A stretch of 64,000 bases of DNA from Bacteroidota bacterium (lineage in GTDB: Bacteria; Bacteroidota; Bacteroidia; Chitinophagales; Chitinophagaceae). Both the position numbers and the translations under genes were made by a program. The notes beneath the pieces are model-generated. The model saw only the letters and a list, made by a program, of their open reading frames with translations. It made no database searches and had not been told where the DNA came from. The DNA lies in NCBI GenBank assembly GCA_016183765.1, contig JACPEA010000007.1:1-64000 (forward strand), written 5' to 3'. Positions 35,796-43,308 of the stretch are shown piece by piece (within the stretch, counting starts at the first letter, position 1; each line of letters begins with the position of its first letter).

Positions 35796-37067
35796 TCATT
35801 GTTTTAGTTGCGCTAATATCTCGGTTATTACCCGGTAAACCTTGGCCAATTCTTCTTCCGTAATGCAATAGGGCGGCATCAGGTAAACCGTGTTGCCCAA
35901 TGGTCGCAGGTAAACTCCTTTTTGCATTGCTTCCTGCGTAACAGAACTGCTGATTGAATTGAGATATCCATCTTTTCCCTGAGAGACCTCAAAAGCAAGG
36001 ATAGTGCCGCATACACGAACTTCTTTTACAGGGAAACCTTCGGCCAGTGTTTCGGCAAATGTTGTGTTTGATCGGCAGATCCATTTGATCTTCTGGCGGC
36101 AGCTTTCTTTTTCCAGCAGGTCCAGACTGGCTAATGCGGCTGTACAGGCAAGGGGATTGGCTGTAAAAGAGTGGCCATGGAAAAAAGTCTTGAATGCATC
36201 ATCGTTTACGAATGCTTCGTAAATATACTGGTTACAGGAAGTTGCACCCAGTGCCATGGTACCACCGGTTAGGCCTTTACTCAGGCAGGTAATGTCTGGC
36301 TGTTCGGTCAGGTATTCACTGGCAAACAGTTTGCCTGTTCTGCCAAAACCTGTCATCACTTCATCAGCAATACAAATGATCCGGGATTGTTTAACAGCTG
36401 CCAGCAGCCGGTTCATCAATGCTGCCTCATACATCTTTATACCACCTGCGCCCTGAACCAGTGGTTCATAGATGAAAGCGGCGATCTCTTCACCCTGTTG
36501 TTGCAGGAGTTGTTCGATAGCACCTATGTTTTTCAGGGTAGGCGTATCAATAAAAATCACTTCAAATAACAGGTCGTGAAAAGCCAGGGTGAATACGCTG
36601 CGGTCGCTTACACTCATGGCACCAAAAGTGTCTCCATGGTAAGAATTCCGGAATGCCAGTATTTTCTTCCGGTTGGTCTCGCCCCGGTTCCACCAGTATT
36701 GTATGGACATTTTCAGCGCCACTTCTGTGGAAGTAGATCCATTATCGCTATAAAAAATACGGCTCATATTGCCTGGCAACAGCGGTAGCAGCCTTTCAGC
36801 AAGCCTGACCGCTGGTTCATGTGTAAATCCGGCAAATATGACCTGCTCCAGCTGTAATGCCTGGTGGTAGATTTTTTCTGCGATATAGGGATGTGCATGG
36901 CCATGCAGGTTTACCCACCAGCTACTGATCGCGTCAATATAGGTACTGCCATCTTCGGCATATAAAAGGGTTCCGGCCGCACTTGTTATGGGTACGGGGG
37001 CAGCCATGTTCTTTTGCTGGGTGAAAGGATGCCAGATTACCCGTTGATCTCTCTCGGCTAAACTCAT
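35796..37067 (-). CDS. bioA: Adenosylmethionine-8-amino-7-oxononanoate aminotransferase
   Basis: BioA makes 7,8-diaminopelargonate in biotin synthesis, using S-adenosylmethionine as amino donor. The 423-residue PLP enzyme shows RVIWHPFTQQKN, SSWWVNLHGHAHPYIAEKI, FYSDNGSTSTEVALKM, NSYHGDTFGAMSVSD, the cofactor aspartate at Asp235 (IADEVMTGFGRTG) and the PLP lysine Lys264 (CLSKGLTGG). These match BioA rather than other class III aminotransferases. It stands alone, without bioB, bioD or bioF in the window. A -7 box ends 4 bases before the start, so the transcript is probably leaderless. Confidence 0.94.
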   Translation of the reverse strand: MSLAERDQRVIWHPFTQQKNMAAPVPITSAAGTLLYAEDGSTYIDAISSWWVNLHGHAHPYIAEKIYHQALQLEQVIFAGFTHEPAVRLAERLLPLLPGNMSRIFYSDNGSTSTEVALKMSIQYWWNRGETNRKKILAFRNSYHGDTFGAMSVSDRSVFTLAFHDLLFEVIFIDTPTLKNIGAIEQLLQQQGEEIAAFIYEPLVQGAGGIKMYEAALMNRLLAAVKQSRIICIADEVMTGFGRTGKLFASEYLTEQPDITCLSKGLTGGTMALGATSCNQYIYEAFVNDDAFKTFFHGHSFTANPLACTAALASLDLLEKESCRQKIKWICRSNTTFAETLAEGFPVKEVRVCGTILAFEVSQGKDGYLNSISSSVTQEAMQKGVYLRPLGNTVYLMPPYCITEEELAKVYRVITEILAQLKQ

Positions 37068-37071
37068 GAGG

Positions 37072-37079
37072 CAAATGTA
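37072..37079 (-). promoter_or_regulatory. -7 element abutting bioA
   Basis: On the minus strand TACATTTG fits TAnnTTTG and is followed by CCTC and the bioA ATG. Transcription would begin at about the start codon. Confidence 0.5.
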
Positions 37080-37173
37080 GCGGGCTATCAGTAAAAAAAG
37101 AAACTGAAAAGATTTTTTAAAAGGTGCAACGATTGTTTATCTGTATGTGTCAGAGTACTGAATACTGGCTATC

Positions 37174-37731
37174 GTGAATGAGCAACAACTGGTAAAAGAC
37201 TGTCTGAAGAACAAACTGATTGCCCAAAAGCAACTGTATGAACTGTTTTCGGAAACGATGCTGGGTGTGTGTTATCGTTATACCAAAAACCTGAACGATG
37301 CCCAGGAAGTGCTGCAAACAGGATTTATCAAAGTATTCCGTAGCCTGCATCAATACAAGCAGGAAGGCGAACTGGGAGCATGGATCCGCCGGATCATGGT
37401 CAATTCTGCCATTAATTATCTCAAACGAAAACCCCAATACCAACTTGATCTCGCTTTTGACGACACATACCTGCATCCCGTAGAAAGGGATAGCCCGGAT
37501 GTTACGGTAAATACCAAAGACCTGTTGCAGCTGATTACACAATTGCCAACCGGATATCAGACCATCTTCAATTTATTTGCGGTAGAAGGGTATAGTCATG
37601 CAGAGATTGGCAGAATGCTGGGTATCAAAGAAGGTACCAGTCGCTCACAATATGCCAGGGCAAGGACATTGTTGATTAACTGGCTCGAAAATAAATCAGG
37701 TAACAAAAAAAAAGATAGTTATGGGGGGTAG
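37174..37731 (+). CDS. ECF-type RNA polymerase sigma factor
   Basis: A 185-residue sigma-70 factor of the extracytoplasmic function group. Region 2 is at about residues 15-85 (LYELFSETMLGVCYRYTKNLNDAQEVLQTGFIKVFRSL, then GAWIRRIMVNSAINYLKR) and region 4 at about 115-170 (LPTGYQTIFNLFAVEGYSHAEIGRMLGIKEGTSRSQYARAR). It begins with GTG; no ATG is nearby. Its last 11 bases overlap the next gene, a membrane protein that may be its regulator, so the two are probably translationally coupled. It opens the four-gene operon 37174-41024. Confidence 0.93.
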   Translation: MNEQQLVKDCLKNKLIAQKQLYELFSETMLGVCYRYTKNLNDAQEVLQTGFIKVFRSLHQYKQEGELGAWIRRIMVNSAINYLKRKPQYQLDLAFDDTYLHPVERDSPDVTVNTKDLLQLITQLPTGYQTIFNLFAVEGYSHAEIGRMLGIKEGTSRSQYARARTLLINWLENKSGNKKKDSYGG

Positions 37732-39133
37732 ATCTTTTGAGGAGCAGGTTCGGGAAGAGATGGACGGGTTGCGTATCAGGCCCGATGATTCTGTTTGGCA
37801 GAACCTGGAAACCGTACTCGGCCAAAAAAAGAAAAAACGTTGGGTAATCTGGCTATTTTTTACCGGGTTGGGTTTGTTTTGCCTTTCCTCGGTATGGTAT
37901 GTAATTACACAAAATAAAATGCAAGTTACTGACCAGCCTGTTGTCACTACAGCTCCTGGTAATTCTTCAGGCGGTTCTCCGGAGAAAGAAGTTGTAAAGG
38001 AAGACAATGTTGCCGAAGAAGACAATCAGATGCCGCTGCCTGTATTAAAAGGACGGCAAGCTTTTGCATCGCCTGATAAAAATGGGGAACCTGTTCAGAT
38101 GCCGGACGATGATGAAAAAATGGCGAAATATGTATCCGGTAGTGATCCTGGAAAATCAGACAAAAAACAGACTGTTGCGGTAATCTTATCAACAGAGCAG
38201 GGGAAGGATCCTGAAAAAAAACAGAGCGGGCAAACGGTCAGTGAAGAACCGGATCAAAACAAAATGGAACTTTCCCAGCTGGTACAGCAGGGGGATATCG
38301 AAATAAAAAAAGATACCGGCAGTGAATCACCACAATTACTTTTGCAGAAGACGCATCATACAGATAGCGGGCGCCTGGGAAGAGAGAGCAAAAAATCATC
38401 AGGCAAGATTACATTGAAATATTCCTGGCAGTTTTCATTAGCCGCCCATGCCGGACAATCGGGGGTGCGTAAAGAGATTGGTAAATCACTGATGAACCCA
38501 AGTGCGCTGTCTTCTGTAATGCCGCCTTTTTCTATGCCCGGTGGAAATAATAATTTCAGGGTCCCTTCTTTGCAGGATGCCGCATCATTTGGATTTTCTG
38601 CAGAACTATCCAAACAACTTTCCAAACGGGCAGGTATCAGTTTTTCGTTCGGTTACAGCCTGTATCAGACAAGAATAGGCGTTGGCAGAAAAATTGATAG
38701 TGCTGTGCTGGGCAACATGGCTGGACAGGCAGCAAATGGCGGATATTTTATCAGCTCAGACAGTGTTACTTACCAAAACAGGTTTCATTTCCTTCAGGCT
38801 GAAATAGCAGGATTTCTGCAATACCCGCTTGCCAAAACAATAAGTCTCCGGTGGAGCACTGGTGCTGGTGCCGCATTGCTTTTGGGCAGTAATGCTTTAC
38901 AGTACAACGAAACGCAGGGTATACTTTATGCCAACAATTCCTTACTGAACAAACTGCAATGGGATCTATCCACAAACCTTGAATTTGGTTTTGGAAAACA
39001 GCCATTGATATATGTAGGCCCGCAATTAAACTGGTTTATCACCTCGCCCTACAAAACAACGGTCAGTGCTGATCAGCATCTGTTCAGGCTTGCGGTTAAG
39101 GCGAGAGTGATACTTACTAAAAAAAGAAAATAA
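37721..39133 (+). CDS. Membrane protein: anti-sigma-like N-terminus joined to an outer-membrane beta-barrel domain
   Basis: A 470-residue protein in three parts. Residues 1-40 are cytoplasmic-looking (FEEQVREEMDGLRIRPDDSVWQNLETVLGQ, then KKKKR). Residues about 42-64 are a membrane segment (WVIWLFFTGLGLFCLSSVWYVI). A long polar, charged linker (about 65-220) leads to a C-terminal beta-rich domain (KITLKYSWQFSLAAHAGQSG, GISFSFGYSLYQTRIGVG, FHFLQAEIAGFLQYPLAK) resembling outer-membrane barrels. Such genes commonly follow ECF sigma genes in Bacteroidota. The N-terminal part plausibly holds the sigma factor, but this is inference. The gene overlaps the sigma gene by 11 bases. Confidence 0.75.
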   Translation: MGGRSFEEQVREEMDGLRIRPDDSVWQNLETVLGQKKKKRWVIWLFFTGLGLFCLSSVWYVITQNKMQVTDQPVVTTAPGNSSGGSPEKEVVKEDNVAEEDNQMPLPVLKGRQAFASPDKNGEPVQMPDDDEKMAKYVSGSDPGKSDKKQTVAVILSTEQGKDPEKKQSGQTVSEEPDQNKMELSQLVQQGDIEIKKDTGSESPQLLLQKTHHTDSGRLGRESKKSSGKITLKYSWQFSLAAHAGQSGVRKEIGKSLMNPSALSSVMPPFSMPGGNNNFRVPSLQDAASFGFSAELSKQLSKRAGISFSFGYSLYQTRIGVGRKIDSAVLGNMAGQAANGGYFISSDSVTYQNRFHFLQAEIAGFLQYPLAKTISLRWSTGAGAALLLGSNALQYNETQGILYANNSLLNKLQWDLSTNLEFGFGKQPLIYVGPQLNWFITSPYKTTVSADQHLFRLAVKARVILTKKRK

Positions 39134-39178
39134 TGCAACGAGGACAGCAAATGTTGTGTCAGGTATGAAACCGTTATT

Positions 39179-40426
39179 ATGAAACAACACAGTTTCCTGT
39201 TTTTTATCCTGGTTGCACTGGTTATCTCCTGTACTAAAGACAACCTGGAAGAGCATTTTACATTTTTCAAACCTGTTTATGTTACCAAAGAATCCGTAAA
39301 AGCAAATATCAGGAGCAGTGAGCCGGAACTGTTGGAGAACCCCGGAAAACTGGTGGTAAAAGACAAATACTTATATCTGAATGATGCGGATAAAGGAATT
39401 CATATTATTGATATTTCTAATCCTTCACAAATAAAAAATGTTGTGTTTATCCATATCCCCGGTTGTATAGACCTGGCGGTGAAAGGAGATTACCTCTATG
39501 CTGATTGTTATACCGATATGGTTACAATTGATATCAGTAATCCCCTGCAGGTAACTGTAAAACAATTTCTGACAGGTGTTTTCCCCCACAGGGCATACCG
39601 GAATTTTGTGGCGGATACAACCAGAGTAATTCAGCAATGGATCAGGGTCGATACGGTGCTGAAAAGAAGGTTCAGGGAAACACTGGATTTTCAAATCAAT
39701 AAAGATTCACAATTTATGTATGCATCTGCATCATCATTTGCTTCGGCCTCAGGAGCTGGTATTGGAAAAGCAGGTTCGATGGCCCGTTTTGCTTTGCTGA
39801 GTGAGCGATTGTATACAGTAAGCGATCGTGACCTGAAAGTATTTAATGTTGCCAGGGCGGAACAGCCTTTTTATGTAAAGTCTGTTTACCTGCTGAACGG
39901 AAATATTGAAACGATATTTCCGTATGCGGATAAATTGTTTATCGGTTCTCAAAACGGGATGTTCATTTATCATACAGCAAATCCCGATGAACCGGTAAAA
40001 CTTGGACAGTTTATGCATGCCCGTTCCTGTGATCCTGTGATCACAGATGGCCGGTATGCTTATGTAACGTTACGTGCCGGTAATGCTTGCGGTGGAAACA
40101 GTAATCAACTGGACGTGATAGATGTTAAACAAATTACCAACCCGCAACTGGTAAAAACATACCCCATGAACTCACCCGCAGGATTGGCAAAAGATGGTAA
40201 CCTATTGCTGATCTGTGATGGTAAAGCAGGTGTAAAGATCATGGAAGCTTCAGATGCCGCAGCTGTAACAACACTTGGAAAAATTACAGGTATGGAAGCT
40301 TATGATGTGATAGCGGAAAACGGATATGCAATTGTGGTGGCTAAAGAAGGTATCTATAGTATTAGTTATTCAGACCCCCTGAATCCGCAGGTACTTGCTA
40401 AAATACCAGTAACCCCAACCAGATAA
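39179..40426 (+). CDS. LVIVD-repeat lipoprotein
   Basis: A 415-residue surface or periplasmic lipoprotein. Signal peptide MKQHSFLFFILVALVIS ends in a lipobox (LVIS/Cys18). The body is a beta-propeller-like chain of LVIVD repeats: KLVVKDKYLYLNDADKGIHIIDISNPSQIKN, CIDLAVKGDYLYADCYTDMVTIDISNPLQV, VIDVKQITNPQLVKTYPM and others. A Ser/Ala-rich segment (ASASSFASASGAGIG) interrupts them. Ligand and role unknown; the same protein type often accompanies ECF/beta-barrel pairs in Bacteroidota. It is the third gene of the sigma-led operon. Confidence 0.87.
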   Translation: MKQHSFLFFILVALVISCTKDNLEEHFTFFKPVYVTKESVKANIRSSEPELLENPGKLVVKDKYLYLNDADKGIHIIDISNPSQIKNVVFIHIPGCIDLAVKGDYLYADCYTDMVTIDISNPLQVTVKQFLTGVFPHRAYRNFVADTTRVIQQWIRVDTVLKRRFRETLDFQINKDSQFMYASASSFASASGAGIGKAGSMARFALLSERLYTVSDRDLKVFNVARAEQPFYVKSVYLLNGNIETIFPYADKLFIGSQNGMFIYHTANPDEPVKLGQFMHARSCDPVITDGRYAYVTLRAGNACGGNSNQLDVIDVKQITNPQLVKTYPMNSPAGLAKDGNLLLICDGKAGVKIMEASDAAAVTTLGKITGMEAYDVIAENGYAIVVAKEGIYSISYSDPLNPQVLAKIPVTPTR

Positions 40427-40430
40427 TTAT

Positions 40431-41024
40431 ATGAAAACAAGATATCTGTTGCTGTTTGTTTTGTTCTTTAATCCGGGATTGGCGCAGCAGGCGAAACAGA
40501 AGTACAAAACATATTTTATTCCGCAGTTAGCACTTTTAAATGGAGATCATTCAGTAAGCGGACAGGTATCTTTATCCTGTAGCTGGCAGAAAAATGTTTG
40601 GAGTTATGGGATCGGTGCCGCTGTAGACTATTATAAAGTGAGGTCGGCACCCTTATTTGCAGAACTTCGGAAGGAGATCGGCAAAGGGCAAACACCTTTT
40701 TTTGCCTACCTGAACCTGGGACCTAATATAACCTGGCCTTTAGCATCCGATTATCGGCAGAACTTATATAACCCATGGTTTGTTACAGAAAAGAGTCGAT
40801 TTATGACCGGAATTTACAGCGAATTCGGACTGGGCTATTCTTTGTGGAGCAAAAACAAAAGATCTGTGATGATCAGCCTGGGATATTCTACCAAAACCTT
40901 ATCTGAGACTTACCATGAAATGATCTATCCTGATTTTCCTCCATACGATAAACCCGCCAGGGTGGACAGGAGATTAGACTACACATATAACAGGATTGCT
41001 TTAAAAGTTGGGTGTCGTTTATAG
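40431..41024 (+). CDS. Small outer-membrane beta-barrel protein (hypothetical)
   Basis: A 197-residue secreted protein with a signal peptide (MKTRYLLLFVLFFNPGLAQ) and alternating aromatic strands (VWSYGIGAAVDYYKVRSAPLFAELRKEIG, PFFAYLNLGPNITWPL, MTGIYSEFGLGYSLWS), ending in a typical barrel C-terminus (RIALKVGCRL). Family not recognised. It starts 4 bases after the LVIVD gene, with a terminator just beyond, so it closes the four-gene operon. Confidence 0.7.
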   Translation: MKTRYLLLFVLFFNPGLAQQAKQKYKTYFIPQLALLNGDHSVSGQVSLSCSWQKNVWSYGIGAAVDYYKVRSAPLFAELRKEIGKGQTPFFAYLNLGPNITWPLASDYRQNLYNPWFVTEKSRFMTGIYSEFGLGYSLWSKNKRSVMISLGYSTKTLSETYHEMIYPDFPPYDKPARVDRRLDYTYNRIALKVGCRL

Positions 41025-41025
41025 G

Positions 41026-41062
41026 CAAAGGGAATATCCTGGGGGAGGTATTCCCGCTTTTT
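41026..41062 (+). terminator. Terminator of the sigma-led operon
   Basis: GGGAATA (41030-41036) pairs with TATTCCC (41049-41055), with CC/GG inside, and is followed by a T run. It lies 2 bases after the stop of the last gene and touches the 3' end of the convergent queG. Confidence 0.7.
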
Positions 41063-41996
41063 ACCCGGCCGGACTGATAAAAGAAAGATTTCGTTTAATG
41101 CCTTTGTACTTGGCCCTTTTGATGGGTGAACCTTTGAAAATCCGGGTGAATGCCTCTTCACTAAGTGCTTCCCATTCCCGGGTACCCAGGTTCAGTATTT
41201 CGGGAATGGGAGTGAATGCCGGTTCCGAATGTGTTTTGCTGAAACGGTTCCATGGACAAATATCCTGGCAAACATCGCAGCCGAATAACCAGTTATCGAA
41301 TTTCCCTTTCATCTGCTCCGGAATCAGCGCATCTTTTAGTTCGATGGTGAAATAACTGATGCATTTGCTGCCATCGATCACTTTGTTGTTGCCGATGGCT
41401 TCGGTGGGACAGGCGTCGATGCATTTCCGGCAACTGCCGCAAAAATCTTTGGCAAGGGGGTCGTCGTACTGCAGCTCTATATCCACGATCAGTGTGGCGA
41501 TAAAATAAAATGACCCCGTTTGTTTGTTGATGAGGTTCCCGTTTCGGCCGATCCACCCCGCGCCGCTTTTCACAGCCCAGGTTCTTTCCAGTACTGGGGC
41601 TGAATCTACAAACCCCCGCCCCTGTATCTCTCCGATGGATTGGTTGAGCTGTGCCAGGAAACCATGGAGTTTGGCCCGTATCACATCGTGGTAGTCCTTA
41701 CCATAGGCATATTTGGCAATTTTAGGTATGCCGGTTGGCTGTTTTTCCGCAGGATAATAATTCTGAAGCAGGGTGATCACAGATTTTGCACCGGGTACCA
41801 GCTTACGGGGGTCTATACGCAGATCAAAATGGTTCTCCATGTATTGCATGCTGCCATGCATGCCTTGTTGTAACCAGGCTTCAAGACGGCGGGCATCTTC
41901 ATCCAGTTGTTCTGCCCTGGCAATACCGCAATACGAGAATCCGAGCTGTCGGGCAGCTTCTTTCACCAAACGGGTATATTTCTGCAGATCGCTCAA
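41061..41996 (-). CDS. queG: Epoxyqueuosine reductase
   Basis: QueG reduces epoxyqueuosine in tRNA to queuosine, the final modification step, with cobalamin and two [4Fe-4S] clusters. The 311-residue protein shows AARQLGFSYCGIARAEQLDEDARRLEAWLQQGMHGSMQYM, VDSAPVLERTWAVKSGAGWIGRNGNLI and the ferredoxin-type cysteine sets CGSCRKCIDACPTEAI and CDVCQDICPWN. It is slightly shorter than E. coli QueG, lacking the C-terminal repeats. The start is TTG at 41996, with no upstream ATG in frame. It lies 8 bases downstream of a serine hydrolase on the same strand. Confidence 0.94.
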   Translation of the reverse strand: MSDLQKYTRLVKEAARQLGFSYCGIARAEQLDEDARRLEAWLQQGMHGSMQYMENHFDLRIDPRKLVPGAKSVITLLQNYYPAEKQPTGIPKIAKYAYGKDYHDVIRAKLHGFLAQLNQSIGEIQGRGFVDSAPVLERTWAVKSGAGWIGRNGNLINKQTGSFYFIATLIVDIELQYDDPLAKDFCGSCRKCIDACPTEAIGNNKVIDGSKCISYFTIELKDALIPEQMKGKFDNWLFGCDVCQDICPWNRFSKTHSEPAFTPIPEILNLGTREWEALSEEAFTRIFKGSPIKRAKYKGIKRNLSFISPAG

Positions 41997-42004
41997 GGTA
42001 TGGG

Positions 42005-43057
42005 TTATTTATAGTTGGATGCCAGTTGCGCATCAATAGAACGTTTCATGTCCATGTAGATCTCTTTTCTTTCCTCGCCCAATAAACCTTTTGTAAAAAA
42101 GATACAGGCATACCCCCTGCAATGATCCACCATGGGCCAGGTGCCAAATAATCCCGGACTGGCCACTACGGTTCCCTGTCCGTTCTCATCGGCTTCCAGT
42201 ATCCATTCACCCAAACCATAATTATATCCTTCGGCTGCTCTGGGTGCATATTTGATCATGGCAGGAGTGGTGCGTACGGTCTGCATATCTGCGATCGCTT
42301 TTTCGCTGAGTACCCGTTTGCCGTTGAATATTCCCTTATTCAGGATCATGGACAGGAAATTCATATAATCACCGGCAGTAGAGATGGCCCCGCCGGAAGG
42401 ATTTACGGCATTGAAGCTGGCAAAACTGGTGTTACGCATCATGAGCGGACGGGTAATGCGCTCCTGCATGAGCTGTTCAAAACTTCTGCGGGTCAATACC
42501 TCAAGTACACGACCGGCAATATTCAGCCCAATATTGCTGTAACGAAAAGAAAGGCCCGGGCTAGATTCAATCTCCTGTTTGGCAGCAAAATCATTTACTT
42601 CTTCTTCCAGTGAAGCATATTTTTTACGACCCATGATACTGAGCAGGCGTATGGGCTCCGATTCAATGCCGGTTAAATGTGCGAGGCAATCCTTGATGGT
42701 GATATAACCTTTGGAATATTTGGTGAAAACGGGCAGGTATTTACTGACCTTGTCATCCAGTGATAGTTTGCCCTGGTCCACAAAACTCATGACCAGTGCC
42801 GCCGTCAGCCATTTACTGCAACTGGCAATGGGTGCCTGGGTTTTCAGGTTAAAATCGGTCCCAATGGCTTTTTGGTAAATTACTTTGCCCTCTTTATAGA
42901 TCAGGGCAACCACCTGTCCGCCAAGTTCTTTCCTGGAAGCTTCCAGTTTACGGTCAAGTTCTGAAAAATCAGGCTGCCCCATGGCCACCTGAAAGAATAA
43001 CAGGAAAATGAATACAGCACTGACTTTACCGCAGATTTCGCTTGTTTTTACAGACAT
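42005..43057 (-). CDS. Class C beta-lactamase-type serine hydrolase
   Basis: A 350-residue secreted protein of the beta-lactamase/PBP4-like (PF00144) family. A signal peptide (MSVKTSEICGKVSAVFIFLLFFQVAMG) is followed by SxxK as SCSK (ASCSKWLTAALVMSF, about residue 82), the YxN motif as YSN (SFRYSNIGLNIAGRVLEVL), and GAISTAGDYMNFLSMIL. Members include lactamases, D-aminopeptidases and esterases, so the substrate is open. The start was set at the ATG at 43057, because the longer reading uses GTG and precedes the signal peptide. It may be co-transcribed with queG. Confidence 0.85.
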   Translation of the reverse strand: MSVKTSEICGKVSAVFIFLLFFQVAMGQPDFSELDRKLEASRKELGGQVVALIYKEGKVIYQKAIGTDFNLKTQAPIASCSKWLTAALVMSFVDQGKLSLDDKVSKYLPVFTKYSKGYITIKDCLAHLTGIESEPIRLLSIMGRKKYASLEEEVNDFAAKQEIESSPGLSFRYSNIGLNIAGRVLEVLTRRSFEQLMQERITRPLMMRNTSFASFNAVNPSGGAISTAGDYMNFLSMILNKGIFNGKRVLSEKAIADMQTVRTTPAMIKYAPRAAEGYNYGLGEWILEADENGQGTVVASPGLFGTWPMVDHCRGYACIFFTKGLLGEERKEIYMDMKRSIDAQLASNYK

Positions 43058-43308
43058 AATTTCCGGATTTATCACTTGGATTGTGATTTGTAATAAGGTT
43101 TAAAGTTATTTGAAAAATAGGTAGTTACGACAGAAATCGGCAGCCTGGCTGCAAAGAGTCTTTTGATAAATCCTGTTGCCCAAAGTACCAAAAGTACCCG
43201 TGTGCGACGCAAGAAAAGAGGAAGCGCCAACTGCAGCCGGGTAAAAACTATCTATCAGTCAATTAACCTCATACAAATCCGCCAATTATTAAACGATAAA
43301 ACCCCTAT

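Noticed and set aside
43076..43308. A CIRCE or other heat-shock operator upstream of clpB
   Set aside because: No TTAGCACTC-N9-GAGTGCTAA-like dyad is present. The stretch holds only ordinary leader sequence.
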